Part shown: positions 1 to 15,600 of the stretch, piece after piece | Layout of the letters: every line of letters begins with the position of its first letter | How positions within the stretch are numbered: the stretch's first letter is position 1 | Assembly: GCA_008973525.1 (NCBI GenBank) | Contig: WACJ01000126.1 | Location: 2,480,001-2,544,000 of the forward strand | Reading direction: 5' to 3' | Source: Stenopsyche tienmushanensis | Taxonomy: Eukaryota > Arthropoda > Insecta > Trichoptera > Stenopsychidae | DNA: 64,000 nt | The notes under the pieces: model-generated | What the model saw: only the letters and a program-made list of their open reading frames with translations | Database searches by the model: none | Told to the model about the DNA's origin: nothing | Position numbers and translations under genes: made by a program

Positions 1-955
<955 letters not shown>

Positions 956-966
956 TAAGAAGATAT

Positions 967-1157
967 CATGATTATCGTACAGCCACAAACAGTCCACTGC
1001 AGAACTATGGGCCTATTCAATATCCATTCACAGGAAGGGATTACGTCCATTTCGTCTATAACATATAATATATTCACCTCCTCATTCGCTCGATATTGAA
1101 AGTAGCATAACCTCCGAGATTTATTTAGAACGTTCACCCAGCGAGTGAGTAGAAGCC
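967..1157. mobile_element. 191-bp insertion in the SP1 3' flank, flanked by a 13-bp direct repeat
   Basis: The 13-bp string AGTAAGAAGATAT, starting in the SP1 stop codon, occurs at 954-966 and again at 1158-1170. Sequence after the second copy resumes the 3' UTR shared with SP3-SP6 (TATATTTTGAATAAAAGCAATGCAAC). This is the pattern of an insertion with a target-site duplication, whose length suits a LINE/SINE-type event. The insert family is not recognised. The same insert follows SP2 but is truncated near 8300. Confidence 0.6.
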
Positions 1158-1208
1158 AGTAAGAAGATATAGTTAGTTACATATGTTTTAAAATTAGTAT
1201 ATATTTTG

Positions 1209-1214
1209 AATAAA
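1209..1214 (+). other. polyadenylation signal of SP1
   Basis: AATAAA in the context TTTTGAATAAAAGCAATGCAAC, the same context as behind SP3, SP4, SP5 and SP6. The 13-bp-repeat insertion pushed it about 250 bp from the stop. Confidence 0.6.
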
Positions 1215-1520
1215 AGCAATGCAACGCAATTACCAGTACAATCGTTTAACAGAAAGCATCGTAACCCCTACATCCTTTTCCTAAAAAATCTTTCTTAAAG
1301 GTAATCTTTTGGATATTATGGTTAAGCAATACATTCACAATGAGAAATTCTTGCAATTTTAATAAGAATCAAATTAATGATCATTAAGTGCTTAACACAT
1401 TACAGACCGCTCGCATGATAAATAAATCTACATTAATTTTTCGATTTCGATTCGCAAACTTTTTCAATTGTGTACTCCTAATACAAAACTAACTAAAGTT
1501 GTACGTCCTACAAAGCAGCC
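1215..1520. other. AT-rich spacer
   Basis: Spacer after SP1. I see no coding potential and no recognisable repeat here. Confidence 0.5.
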
Positions 1521-1939
1521 TAAATTATTTAGTACTCTCGCATATATGCATTCGGACTCGAATGATGCAGAAAGAGCATTTCCGCATGTTGCGGAGATTT
1601 ATGAATCGGAGGCAGAGACAGAAAGTGTCTTGCGTCTCATCATATACACGTATATCGATGACAAGATTGTGCTGTAAAGTTACCCCTATACTGTAAATTT
1701 GCTCAAATATTACGAAAAGCGATCTATAGCGTTTGTATAACATGTGTCTTGTTTATGTTTTCGCAAAACAGAAAAATGAAGGAAAATTGTGTTATCAATG
1801 TTCATATTATTGATATACAAGCTTCATTCGCGCGTTAGTGAGAGAAAGGTGTATTTGTGTGAACGATAAGTGGTGGACATGCGAATATAGCATGTATGTT
1901 AATGTCAATTTAAAATTAGCTTACGTATAAAAGGCTTAA
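1521..1939. mobile_element. piggyBac-like (TTAA) MITE, long copy
   Basis: Left part carries ATATATGCATTCGGACTCG and the right part TGATATACAAGCTTCATTCGCGC followed by a degenerate end GGCTTAA. The same left and right modules occur, in the same order, at 57.9-58.1 kb, and in short deleted copies at 34.95, 40.6, 42.0, 43.2 and 56.1 kb. The best preserved copy (34,946-35,150) is bounded by TTAA plus CCC/GGG, as expected for piggyBac. Small ORFs inside are not protein-like. Confidence 0.5.
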
Positions 1940-2440
1940 AGATCGATGGATCTTGATCTGATACGGTGGGAGCGTTTCTCCAATTTAAAATGTATATCTC
2001 GTTTATTGAGTACGTACTCTTAAACCTTTTTTATGCGGTAGATTTGTTACGCGGAAAATCACACAAAAAAAAAGCTATGACTTACATAGAAAATGCGAAG
2101 ATGCGTTCCATGGATTTTAAAAACCGCATAACTTTGAAACAGCTATATAAAATATATCCAAAATAGCATAAAAAGCTAATAAAAATATGGAAAACAATAA
2201 GGCAATTAAAAAATAACATTTTTGTAACATAATTTTAAGAATGTCTGACATCTGGCATCTCAAATGCTTCTCTGACAAATCTCAGACATCCACTAGAGAA
2301 ATACTAATTATTTTTAATAATAATTCGAGACTATTTTTGAGTAATAAGAATAATATAAAAGTAAATAAATAAATAAATAATTATAATTTCGTCGTTAATT
2401 ATCGATCTTTTTGGTCATCAATGCGGGCCGTTTTTTATGC
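1940..2440. other. AT-rich spacer
   Basis: No gene or known repeat recognised. A 66-codon open frame at 1966-2166 has no recognisable similarity and is probably chance. Confidence 0.4.
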
Positions 2441-2985
2441 TGTTCAGACTTTGCAACCCTCCCTAAGGGTTGCAGGACGAACAAACTGTCTATTCTTTCG
2501 GGGTACTTTGCTGACAGGTCGTATTGATTGTAGGCGGCAAACCTAATTTGCCGCCATGTGTTAATTTCGTACTAAGTTCTCATCATCCGGAAGCCTCTGT
2601 GTCGTGATCGTCGCCCTATTACAAAATAGTAAATAAATTTGAATATCAAAAGTTCATCATGTTTTAATTTTTCCCCTCTCCTTTTGAGGATTCCTCCTTT
2701 TTGGTTTTGTGGGATGAACGGTCGGAGTTAAAGAATCACCACCTCTGCGGAGGTTAAATAAGAATTTCCGTCGCATTTGCTGCGAGTTTATCTCGGGGCT
2801 GCGGGGCTACATCGCCACTGAGAGCGGAGTCCCTTCACTTATCGTCATGGCCCTTCAGGCTAAGACGAGAGGCTCACGGGCGCGTCCGGCCTCCGGAGCG
2901 CCCCGCGATTCGTGACGCCCCTTGTGGTGGGCTGCTTGAGGCAACCGCGACGAAAATTGCGGGGTCCTCGAGACGGCGAGGGGTT
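2440..2985. other. GC-richer block of probable retroelement origin
   Basis: This stretch is clearly richer in G+C than its surroundings and includes short inverted repeats such as GCAACCCT...AGGGTTGC (2454-2474) and GGCGGCAAAC...TTTGCCGCC. It is sandwiched between TE relics. No domain was recognised in either strand; the sudden composition change suggests an inserted LINE or LTR fragment, which is inference. Confidence 0.3.
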
Positions 2986-3370
2986 AAAACGCAACATTTT
3001 AATTTATAACTATCACCGCTGTGTGATAATTTTCGTTGCGATTCTCGACATGACTCAAAATCGTCCTCTTCTTCGGAAGAAATAGTATACCCAGTGTCAA
3101 TGTCATCATTGTTCTGTGTAGATTTACTCTTTCCAACAATATAATTCATAAATAGTAAAGATGTCACTATAGTCCCCAAATCAAAAAAAAATATCACAAA
3201 TGACTATTTAAAAAAAAATTCAGTCAAGTATTTTTTTGGCCAGGGCAAGATTTCAATATGATAGAATCGGCCAAGTAGCTGCGTGACTAAAATAGCTATA
3301 ATTCCGTAAGTAGTTGGAATTTAGGAAATTCCTTTGAAAATTGTATTTTAAAAGTCAAAACATTGGAAAA
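2985..3370 (-). mobile_element. pogo-like element fragment (same family as 51,337-52,176)
   Basis: Read on the minus strand this matches 51,570-51,930 in order: AAAGGAATTTCC, GGATTTATAGCTATTTTAGT-like sequence, then a short acidic coding remnant with NNDDIDTGYTISSEE, then SQRKLS. In the 51 kb copy these lie between good terminal inverted repeats, which identifies this as an internal fragment. The remnant is about 60 residues and is not recognised as a known transposase domain. Confidence 0.6.
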
Positions 3371-3542
3371 ATGAAAAAAAAATACAAAATCAATTTTTTC
3401 AAAAATCTAAAACAGATTCTCTCTTTATGAAATAAAAATAAATTTAAAAAATTCGCATAATGCGTGTATATCATTATGCGATTTTTCACAAAATGGTTGA
3501 TCATCGGTGCTATATTTGCCCATAATGGATTAAAAAAGCAAC
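3371..3542 (+). pseudogene. possible 5' part of a mariner transposase relic
   Basis: AT-rich; the last about 70 bases before the hAT insertion can be read as a weak match to the mariner segment before the first catalytic Asp (KW... to QRRE), which would continue across the hAT copy into 4576. Heavily decayed; the assignment leans on continuity with 4576-4681. Confidence 0.3.
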
Positions 3543-3550
3543 GTCGTGAG

Positions 3551-4567
3551 TAGGGAATCCAATCCCGAGCCAAAATTTCGATCCCGGGATTTCGGGATTT
3601 CATTAGACAATCCCGGGACCAGTCCCGGGATCCCGGGATTGGGATTTTCAATATTTTAAGATATTACCTTGATGAATTTGATCAAAAATTACTAATCAGT
3701 TCATTTGTTTAATATAAAAAATCACTTGAAGGCCAAAGAATTTTATTTATTTAAGAAAAGATAAAAATACAATTCAAAAATAGATAAATAAAACACTAAA
3801 AAATTCAAATATGATTTTGAAAATATGCCCGAAGTAACATTAAACATTAGTGTTTCGTCATTTAATCTGGATCTGATTTTGGAATTCAGATAACTTGCTG
3901 ATGAAAATGCACGCTCAGCTTCCACACTCTTTGGAGGTATAGTCATCAGATATTTAAATGCTAGTTCGAGCTTATGATCGCGTGAGCCCTCATTTTCGTA
4001 TAACACCATCAATGTGATTGATAAAATTCTTTTCTGCTGAGACACGGACTAAAAATCGCAAAATTCCCGATTTCCCGACAAATTATTTATTTCCATCGCT
4101 GTAGATGAATACTTATATACTATAATACTTTGATGTGATTTGTAATTATATTACGGAGGAATACAAAAAATCTGAACCTCGTATCTATTATATTTCATAT
4201 AGATATTCCCATTATTCGTGGAGGTGTAGTAAATACATCACCGGTAGGGAAAGGTTACTATAACAATTTGAAAAACATACATGTACTGTATATATGTATA
4301 CATAGATTAGACAGTCACTGCTCCTATGCGTCGCCTAAGTTCACCAATTAGTAATTACGCCACTGTTTCCAAGCGTCCAGATTTCGTCGGGAATGTCTCG
4401 ATTTAGTAGCCTTCATCGTGTTGGTGAGGTGTACAATTTCTGTTAGATAAAAATTTCAATCCCGGGATTTTCGGGATTACGTTTTCTAATCCCGGGATTC
4501 TTAATCACCTAAAACTGTCCGGGATCCCGGGATCCCGGGATCCGGGATCCCGGGATTGGATTCCTTA
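3551..4567 (-). mobile_element. non-autonomous hAT element, copy A
   Basis: Ends are TAGGGAATCCAATCCCG at left and its near-perfect inverse CGGGATTGGATTCCTTA at right, flanked by a perfect 8-bp target duplication GTCGTGAG (3543-3550 and 4568-4575), diagnostic of hAT. Subterminal regions are packed with CCCGGGATCCCGGGAT-type repeats. A minus-strand open frame (4045 to 3743) contains SVEAERAFSSAS, the signature of the hAT C-terminal dimerisation domain; no catalytic core is present, so it cannot move by itself. Related pieces lie at 24.0, 38.4 and 53.9 kb. Confidence 0.92.
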
Positions 4568-4575
4568 GTCGTGAG

Positions 4576-4681
4576 GATGTTTCAATCGAATGTACGGGGA
4601 TGTTTCACAGCAATAATGTCGAGTTTTTGTGTCGATTCATAGCCATGGATGACACAGATTTAACAGTCAAAACAATGGACA
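4576..4681 (+). pseudogene. mariner transposase fragment around the first catalytic Asp
   Basis: In one frame this reads ...NNVEFLCRFIAMDDT..., matching the mariner block that ends in the first catalytic Asp (FLRRFxTxDETW). It is cut on both sides by hAT insertions, and the C-terminal part continues at 5698. Confidence 0.7.
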
Positions 4682-4689
4682 GACAGGAG

Positions 4690-5689
4690 TAGGGAATCCA
4701 ATCCCGGGATCCCGGACAGTTTTAGGTACTTAAGAATCCCGGGATTAGAAAACGTAATCCCGAAAATCCCGGGATTGAAATTTTTATCTAACAGAAATGG
4801 TACACCTCACCAACACGATGAAGGCTACTAAATCGAGACATTCCCGACGAAATCTGGACGCTTGGAAACAGTGGCGTAATTACTAACTGGTGAACTTAGG
4901 CGATGCATAGGAGCAGTGACTGTCTAATCTATGTATACATATATAGCGTACATGTATGTTTTTCAAATTGTTATAGTAACCTTTCCCTACCGGTGATGTA
5001 TTTACTACACCTCGACGAATAATGGGAATATCGATATGAAATATAATAGATACGGGGTTCAGAATTTCTGTATTCCTCCGTAATATAATTACGAATCACA
5101 TCAAAGTATTACAATATATACGTATTCATCTGCAGAGACGGAAATAAATAATTTGTCGGGAAATCGGGAATTTTGCGATTTTTAGTCCGTGTCTCAGCAG
5201 AAAAGAATTTTATCAGTCACATTAATGGTGTTATACGAAAATGAGGGCTCACGCGGTCATCAACTCGAACTAGCATTTAAATATCTGATGACTATACCTC
5301 CAAAGAGTGTGGAAGCTGAGCGTGCATTTTCAGCAGCAAGTTGTCTGACTTCCAAAATCAGATCCAGAGTAAATGACGAAACTCTAATGTTTAATGTTAA
5401 TGTTACTTCAGGCATATTTTCAAAATAATATTTGAATTTTTTAGTGTTTTATTTATCTATTTTTGAATTATATTTTTATCTTTTCTTAAATAAATAAAAT
5501 TCTTTGGCCTTCAAGTGAATTTTTATATTGAATAAATGGACTTATTAGTAATTTTTGATCAAATTCATCAAGGTAATTTCTTAAAATATTGAAAATCCCA
5601 ATCCCGGGATCCCGGGACTAGTCCCGGGATTGTCTAATGAAATCCCGAAATCCCGGGATCGAAATTTTGGCTCGGGATTGGATTCCCTA
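4690..5689 (+). mobile_element. non-autonomous hAT element, copy B (inverted relative to copy A)
   Basis: Same family as 3551-4567 but opposite orientation. Ends TAGGGAATCCAATCCCG and CGGGATTGGATTCCCTA; perfect 8-bp target duplication GACAGGAG at 4682-4689 and 5690-5697. The plus-strand frame 5189-5428 carries SVEAERAFSAAS of the hAT dimerisation domain. The two copies are separated by only 122 bp and together form a 2.1 kb palindrome-like arrangement inside a mariner relic. Confidence 0.92.
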
Positions 5690-5697
5690 GACAGGAG

Positions 5698-5985
5698 AGA
5701 GTTGGATCCAAAGAAGGCACCTCCAAGATGGTTCCACCCTTTTGGCTAGATTTAATCTCCTCGGATTATTCATTGTTTTCAAACTTGAAACGATTACTCG
5801 GTGTTAAAAGATTTGCAAAAAATGAAGAGGCGGAGTTGGCGGTTGATGGCTATTTTGAAAATCTCGACAGTTCTCACTATAAACATGAAATAGAAGCTAT
5901 TGAACATCGCTAGGAATAGTGTATTGAGCTAAAAAGAGACTATTTTTAGAAATAAATATATATTTTTGCAGTTTTATTTTAAAGT
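5698..5985 (+). pseudogene. mariner transposase C-terminal relic
   Basis: Frame from about 5728 reads ISSDYSLFSNLKRLLGVKRF, then NEEAELAVDGYFENLD and, past a stop at 5911, CIELKRDYF. This follows the mariner order from the third catalytic Asp (APSDYHLF) through the C-terminal CI.L.GDYVEK motif. Stops and the hAT insertion show it is dead. Confidence 0.8.
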
Positions 5986-6069
5986 TGAAGATATGAAAAT
6001 CATAAATCGGTGCGGCTAGTACTTATATGGTATCGGTTGGTTGGCTTGTTAATGGGTTATTCTAGTCTA

Positions 6070-6390
6070 GAATTTTTGAAATAATCTATTTTGCAAATTT
6101 TCAAATTATCAAAAATATATCCTCCGAAGGAATTTCCAAACTTTTAATTATTTACGGAGTTATAGCTATTGTATTTTAGTGACGCGGCAAATTAGCCGAT
6201 CCTTTTTTCAACACTGTTGACATTATATCTCATGTTCTAATTGACTGTTTTATTTCAAATTTTAAGCGGTTTTTTTCTATATAACCCTCTATTGTCCCTG
6301 CTGTTAAAATTTTATACATAACCATTTTTTTTAAATTAAAACTGTGAACAAATAAAGTCATTTGAGACAGTCGCCATTTCGTGAAAAAAA
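6070..6390 (+). mobile_element. pogo-like element fragment
   Basis: Contains AAGGAATTTCCAAA, then a TACGGAGTTATAGCTATT-like block and GACGCGGCAAATTAGCCG, in the same order as 51,600-51,670 in the complete pogo-like element. Only the internal part is present. Confidence 0.45.
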
Positions 6391-6429
6391 AAATATTAAG
6401 TGCGTTTCTATTAAATTTAGATGACTAGA

Positions 6430-7000
6430 AAGGTTAAAATTGTGTCCACCAGAAGACACCCTTTTAAACCCATGCACTCTAGCAGTCTACGATATTTTTT
6501 TTATATTCTGAAAATAAATACCTGGTAAAAAAATTTAATCGTACTCGAAAAAACATCCAAAATTTGTGCCTAGAAAACTCATTTATAAAGTTATGATATT
6601 TCGAAAATTCTAGTTTTATTATCCAATTTAAATTAATCGTCAGCAATATTTATAGGGTTAATACTAATGCAAATGAAATAAATTACAAATACTACAAATA
6701 CTGACCAAAAAGATCAAATTTATGTTCTAAATAGGATGAAAACTACTTTATAAGACTGAATATGCAAGCAATGACTACAACATAAATTGAAGACATTTTC
6801 TTTCATTGAAACGGTAGAAATAATTATATTTTTACACATAGACAAAATATTTACATAGACCCATTTCAAATTGTAATAAATCCTATAGACTGCATTTTAG
6901 CAAACAAAATTATCTTTTATTTGTATATCGAGGGTTAACAACCCTAATGTCAACATTTGTAAGTTTTATAATTCAACATTAAATACAAATTTAATCCTGC
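6430..7000 (+). repeat. 5' flanking block shared by SP2 to SP6
   Basis: From about 6500 this matches the sequence ahead of SP3 (12,740 on), SP4 (16,600 on) and SP5 (20,550 on): AAATAAATACCTGGTAAAAA, ...CTTGAAAAAACA..., GGGTTAATACTAATGCAAAT, then TAGACAAAATATTTACAT. It is part of the unit duplicated with the genes and probably contains their upstream control region. Confidence 0.75.
6931..6945. promoter_or_regulatory. palindromic box AGGGTT-AAC-AACCCT upstream of SP2
   Basis: A perfect 6-bp inverted repeat about 75 bp before the TATA box. The same perfect palindrome stands before SP6 (26,854-26,868); SP4 and SP5 have broken versions and SP3 lacks it. A transcription-factor site is inferred. 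Confidence 0.35.
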
Positions 7001-7005
7001 GTTAG

Positions 7006-7014
7006 TATATAAGG
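7006..7014 (+). promoter_or_regulatory. TATA box of SP2
   Basis: TATATAAGG, 37 bp before the ATG, within the block ATCCTGCG-N-AGTATATAAGGCGATAG that is conserved ahead of SP2 to SP6. Confidence 0.75.
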
Positions 7015-7050
7015 CGATAGAAAAATCATTTGCAACAATATTGCTACAAG

Positions 7051-8166
<1,116 letters not shown>

Positions 8167-8300
8167 TAAGAAGATATCATGATTATAGTACAGCCACAAA
8201 CAGTCCACTGCAGAACTATGGGCCTATTCAATATCCATTCACAGGAAGGGATTACATCCACTTCGTCTATAACATACTTTCACCTCTTCATTCGCTCGAT
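8167..8300. mobile_element. truncated copy of the insertion seen behind SP1
   Basis: AGAAGATATCATGATTATAGTACAGCC and about 110 following bases match 957-1090 and then diverge. The second 13-bp repeat and the ancestral polyadenylation region are missing. Confidence 0.5.
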
Positions 8301-8332
8301 ATTCAGAACATAGGTTCCCAACTTATACAGTC

Positions 8333-8338
8333 AATAAA
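8333..8338 (+). other. likely polyadenylation signal of SP2
   Basis: AATAAA 167 bp after the stop, in a different context from the other family members because the original 3' UTR was lost. Confidence 0.4.
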
Positions 8339-8439
8339 AAAATATTCACTTTAACGCAATTTTTGTTTTTAATAGTGTCTTGAATAATTTCATATATAAT
8401 ATTTATTTAAAATTAAAATAAGTGTAATCCTGAGAAGAA

Positions 8440-8840
8440 CTGTCCCAATTGTTTGGAATGGAAGAGAGTTCGGGTGTCAGGTGACCTCAATACCAAGCAC
8501 TCCCATTGAAATGCTTCTCCCTGCGAAACAATGTCCAAATTCATTTTCCTCAACGTTTCACGCATTATCTCTCCGTTAATAGACGTCAGTCTGTCCTGGA
8601 CCTGACGCTTACTAGAAACGTATTGTTCGTGTCTCGGATGATAGCCTATGAAGCTCTCTCTTCCGATCACCTCCCGGCCTTCACTGAGGATTGCCAAGAG
8701 CCAGGTTGGCATACGAACGGGCCGACTGCAAGCCTCCGTCCTGGATCCCGACGAGAGGGCAATCGACGCGGGCGTGGAGCACATCTCCGACATCGTTGTA
8801 GAAACCAGAGCTAAATGTATTCCAATCGAATCAATTTAGC
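8440..8840 (+). pseudogene. LINE (jockey-like) endonuclease fragment
   Basis: Frames in this stretch read GDLNTKHSHWN (the GDFNAKH.xW motif of apurinic-type LINE endonucleases) and, after a shift, SVLDLTLTRN followed by ALSSDHLPAF (the SDHLPV catalytic motif). A further segment, ERAIDAGVEHISDIV, resembles the linker between endonuclease and reverse transcriptase. Frameshifts mean it is dead. Its higher G+C content stands out from the neighbouring DNA. Confidence 0.75.
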
Positions 8841-8959
8841 CTTTCTACGAAATACTGCGAAAACATGAGCGATAACAAAACACACACAACAGAAAATGAA
8901 TCAATTAGTAAATGAATTAAATTATTTAGAAATTTACTTTATTCTTTCCGCAGTAATGG

Positions 8960-10680
<1,721 letters not shown>

Positions 10681-11265
10681 TTAATTATTAAACATAATTT
10701 AAAATAAAATTATGCCTTATTAAAAATGCCCTTAGAAGGTAACTATTATTGGACAAAGATGCATTCAACAGTGGAGGAGGGGAGGCAGGCCCTGGAATAG
10801 TACTCCTGTAGGGTTTAGTGGTCTTAGTTGATTTTTATTTACATTTTTTAGATTATTTACAAGCTATATAATATAACATCTTAAAATTAGAGATAGAAAT
10901 TAAAATAGAGATAAAAGAAAAGCTACATACAAATTTAAAAAAAATATATATACAACTAAAATATACAAATAAAAAATATGTAAAAATAAAATCTAAAATA
11001 TAAAAATGAATCGCGTTTCTTGCTTTATGTTCATGTGACATGCGCTAACATACCGTCCATCGGATTGAGATAAAACTTGGTCCACTTGTTGCCAAAGATT
11101 CAGCGAGTAACATAGGCATAGTACAATTAACTTACTTAATGGAAAGTCGAAAGGAGAAGATGTGCTCATTCCCACTGACATGCCATTTGATAACATTGTA
11201 TTTGCTAAAGACTGAAAAACCAAAACTATTGTCTACCCTAAAGCACTTAGCAGAATAATTAAGTA
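10681..11265. other. AT-rich spacer
   Basis: Low-complexity AT-rich DNA, including a run of AAAATA-type repeats at 10,860-11,000. No gene seen. Confidence 0.4.
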
Positions 11266-11269
11266 AACA

Positions 11270-11700
11270 AAATTTATACTTTAATAATTTATATCGGAAT
11301 CTGCGAATGTTCCTTATGACTTTTAGTCCAAGTATCGCCTTCGGGTGACGATTCAAGCTGCTCGAGTAGGAAGATAAGGAATTTATGATGGGATTAGATA
11401 CCTTTTTTAGTGAAATTAGTAGAAAGATACTCAATGTGATCTTTAATGAGAGGGATATTTGCTTCGTACATTTGTGAGTTGTGTTCCGTTTGGTGTCCGT
11501 GAAGTTGTGAGTTCCGGAGATACCAGGTAGCTCCAACTGCTCGTCTTATGGCGATGCTCTGTACTGCTTTTAATTTGCGATTGTAGCTCTGTCAGTATCC
11601 CCAGACTGGAGGGGCGTAGGTCGTGATGGGACTTATAAAGGATTTGTATAAAAGCAATTTGTTCCTGATTAACATTTTGCTTTTAATACATAGGATGGAC
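11270..11700 (-). pseudogene. LINE (jockey/CR1-type) reverse transcriptase C-terminal relic
   Basis: On the minus strand from 11,690 downwards one frame reads LLLYKSFISPITTYAPPVWGY, then after a stop NRKLKAVQSIAIRRAVGATWYLRNSQ and IPLIKDHIEYLST. This is the thumb and C-terminal region of jockey-like ORF2 (LYKxxIxPxLTYAxPVWG; WYVRN). The stop and lack of the upstream polymerase domain show it is a dead 3' fragment. Confidence 0.8.
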
Positions 11701-11709
11701 TTTAAAGCA

Positions 11710-12130
11710 GCCAAGGCTTCGCCAAAACTTTCGGTGACAGGATTCAGGAACAGGAGCTCCGCAAGGAGATTAAACCAAGAGACAAAATACTGACGAAACG
11801 CAAGTATTGTAAAAATAAGCGAAGCAGCCGGCTTAAAGCGGATTTTTACATGGCAAGTCCGGATAATACCAGTGGAAGCTCAAGAGCGGATCGAAGAAAA
11901 CCTTCGAGGCGAAAAACGTGAGGATCTGGTCCACAGAGAGGTGTTGATCCCATGAGACCCGGTAACGAACTCCTGAAGACTAGTACTGGGGCGGACGTCC
12001 CTATGTCTCCGCACCGTCCAGACGCTTTTGGCGTCCAAAAGAACACCAATCAGACCTCTTGGCGAGGATTCCATATCATTTCGTGGTAATACTCGGGGCT
12101 AGGCCCATCAACCCTCGAGGGTTTGAGTAG
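11710..12130. other. GC-richer block next to the LINE fragment
   Basis: Composition changes sharply here. Includes an imperfect CTCGGGGCT...AGCCCCG pair near 12,090-12,135. No domain recognised; probably more retroelement sequence, which I infer from its position. Confidence 0.25.
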
Positions 12131-12535
12131 CCCCGGTTTCATGAAATGGCCACGGTCCCATTCCAAGCTCTATTGTTCTTAAATAAGGTCGATTCCAAAT
12201 GTTTTTGATCTGTGAAATACTGTATGTAGTTCGCCGTAAGCACGATGATTTTTAACTTAATTGCCATCCACAGAATGTTAGTCTTCCAGGCAAAAATTTG
12301 TTTATTAGAATTTTTCTTTAACGATAGAATCAAGCAGTTTGGTAAGAGGCTTTGTGTTTTTAACTCCAGTTACATTTATAGGGGGTGGCTTTAATGATTT
12401 TTCTAAAATCAAGAACGAAAAGTTGTCGATGTAGCTAGCCAGTATTTTTCTGTTTTTGTGTTTGCTTGTTTCGCTGAAATTCTTTGTTTGGGCTAGCTTA
12501 TTGTCTTTTTTTTAAATTTTCCATGACGGATCATT
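12131..12535. other. spacer
   Basis: No gene or repeat recognised; at its right end a TTGCGGAGCATTG-like hAT terminus (GACGGATCATTG, 12,524-12,535) can be compared with 20,303-20,316. Confidence 0.3.
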
Positions 12536-12539
12536 GCTA

Positions 12540-13230
12540 TCTTCCTCTATGGCACCATCCTCAGATTGGTTTTTTGTCTGTTCAGATTAGCCCATGTATT
12601 GGATATCGATGGATGACACATCCGAAAAATTGACCATGGTTGGTATTTGATTTAGATTTTTTGTTGAAATGTTTAGCACTACTGATATTTGATGTGTATC
12701 TAAGGGTGAGTTTTGTCTAATTCTACTATATTTGCACAAAATTGTTACATATTGTATATTCTGAAACTACATATCTGGTAAAAATTTATAATCGTACTTG
12801 AAAAAACACCCAAAACTTGAGGCTTTAGACTAGAATAACCCTTTAAAAAGTTATGATATTTCGAAAATTCAAGTTTTTTGGTCCAATTCCTCTTAATGGT
12901 TAGCGATATATATAGGGTTAATACTAATGCAAATGAAATAAATATCAAATACTACAAAAAAAATTATTCAAAAAAATATTCAAAACTAATAAGAAAAGTT
13001 TATTTGTAAGTTTTTTGTTAAGTATGGAAGCAATGAACGACTACAAAAAAAATGTTAATACTTATTTTTCATTGAATTAGTACAACAAATTATAATTTTA
13101 TTATTTACACATAGACAAAATATTTACATATACTCTAATAAATTCTATAGATTGCATTTTAGCAAACAACACTCTGTTTACAGTAGTTATTTTTATAGCT
13201 CATCATTAAAAACAAATTTAATCCTGCGTG
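12540..13230 (+). repeat. 5' flanking block of SP3 (shared with SP4 and SP5)
   Basis: GCACCATCCTCAGATTG to GGTTTTTGATTTAGA-type sequence matches 20,320 onward ahead of SP5. From TTTAGCACTACTGATATTTG (12,670) it matches 16,518 onward ahead of SP4. It runs continuously into the promoter, so it is part of the duplicated gene unit. Confidence 0.75.
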
Positions 13231-13232
13231 AG

Positions 13233-13241
13233 TATATAAGG
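13233..13241 (+). promoter_or_regulatory. TATA box of SP3
   Basis: TATATAAGG 37 bp before the ATG in the conserved core promoter block. SP3 lacks the AGGGTTAACAACCCT box found farther upstream of SP2 and SP6. Confidence 0.75.
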
Positions 13242-13277
13242 CGATAGAAATATAATTTGCAACAACATTGCTACAAG

Positions 13278-14411
<1,134 letters not shown>

Positions 14412-14453
14412 TTTGTTATATATATATATGCTTTAAAACGAGTATATATTTTG

Positions 14454-14459
14454 AATAAA
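14454..14459 (+). other. polyadenylation signal of SP3
   Basis: AATAAA about 45 bp after the stop, in the family context ATATATTTTGAATAAAAGCAATGC. Confidence 0.7.
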
Positions 14460-14799
14460 AGCAATGCAACACAATTACTAGACTAATTACTCAAAAGAAG
14501 ACGACGGAAAACCCTACATAAAAAATATATTCCCATTAAAATTAACCTCAAGGAGAAAATATATTAAATCATTATTTTTTAAATACAAAATTCTTGCAAT
14601 TCTAACGGTTTGATTAAAATTCTTAACACTAGATCAGTAATCATTTTTCGAGTTACACAGACTAAATTGAACCTATTTTAAATTTATAATTACACGTACG
14701 CTTAAAAATAAAATAATGTACATATATATGGCATATATGAAATTTAATTTGGTTTTTAATATAGTTTCGTATGCATTTTCACACCTAGTAATTAAATAT

Positions 14800-14925
14800 T
14801 AGTCTGTGAGACTGTTTCACAAAATCTCCGAATTCGATTTTTATGCACACGCAGCGAATATACGTGGGTCACTCATTTGCTTAGTTAGAACGGGACGGGG
14901 CGGGAAAGGTGTAGTCTGTGAGACT
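14800..14925. repeat. hairpin-bounded, G-rich 3' repeat downstream of SP3
   Basis: Bounded by TAGTCTGTGAGACT at 14,800-14,813 and 14,912-14,925, each a 5-bp inverted repeat (AGTCT/AGACT) around GTG. Between them are TCTCCGAATTCGATTTTTATG and a GGGACGGGGCGGG tract. Homologous blocks follow SP4 (18,690-18,815), SP5 (about 22,490-22,605) and SP6 (28,450-28,620). Confidence 0.65.
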
Positions 14926-14994
14926 TATAAACATTATGTTTATATGGTAATTACTCTAAATGGATCATCTTTTTCATCGAAAACATTCAAAGCT

Positions 14995-15600
14995 CATACC
15001 AACGTCGGATATTGTCTTTCAGTCAAATCTATCAAGTATACATGCAAATAGGCAGTGATATGGCAATAGTCAGTGTTGAAAGACTTGATGCGCGCAACGA
15101 TCGAGTTCAAACTCAATTTCAAACAGGTGGATATATCAGCAGTGACATGGCTCTTTGGCATATTTTGAGCTTCTTGCCACAGTGTCGTGTAATAAATCCA
15201 TGCAAACAGCAATACAAATTCTCCATTGAATATTATGTATTTTGAAGAAATCATCGGTTACTTTGAAAATTTCTTCATCGGTAGTTTTTTTAATAAAGTT
15301 CTCGTCAACGAAACGTACAATATTTATCAGTTGTGCTTTGTTTTTAATATCGATTGATTCGTTGATTTGAAGCGCAAATTTTTCAGCAAAATTTCTAATC
15401 AGTATTTCTAAAATATCACTTGACATGTCGTGAATAAGTCTTATAACAGTATTGGCAGACAACAAAACTTTATTCACTTCCTTAGCTTCATTGGGCCCAA
15501 GCATAAGTCGAACAATTACCATGCATGCTGGTTTAATAAGTGTTTCGCCGATAGTATGTAGTTTTTTTCTGAGGTGCAATTAATTTTGCAACTTGGTAGC
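14995..15600 (-). pseudogene. hAT transposase fragment (ZBED/SCAND3-like), copy 1
   Basis: The minus-strand frame 15,579 to 15,136 encodes 147 residues with LIKPACMVIVRLMLG, ALQINESIDIKNKAQLINIVRF and FVDENF. This matches the hAT SCAND3-like core where KPC...LG and ALQLDESTDVSxxAQL occur; the catalytic-region Asp is Asn (NES for DES). It ends by frameshift near 15,136. It is the duplicate of 18,890-19,720 and shows that the transposon piece was copied together with the protease gene. Confidence 0.8.
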
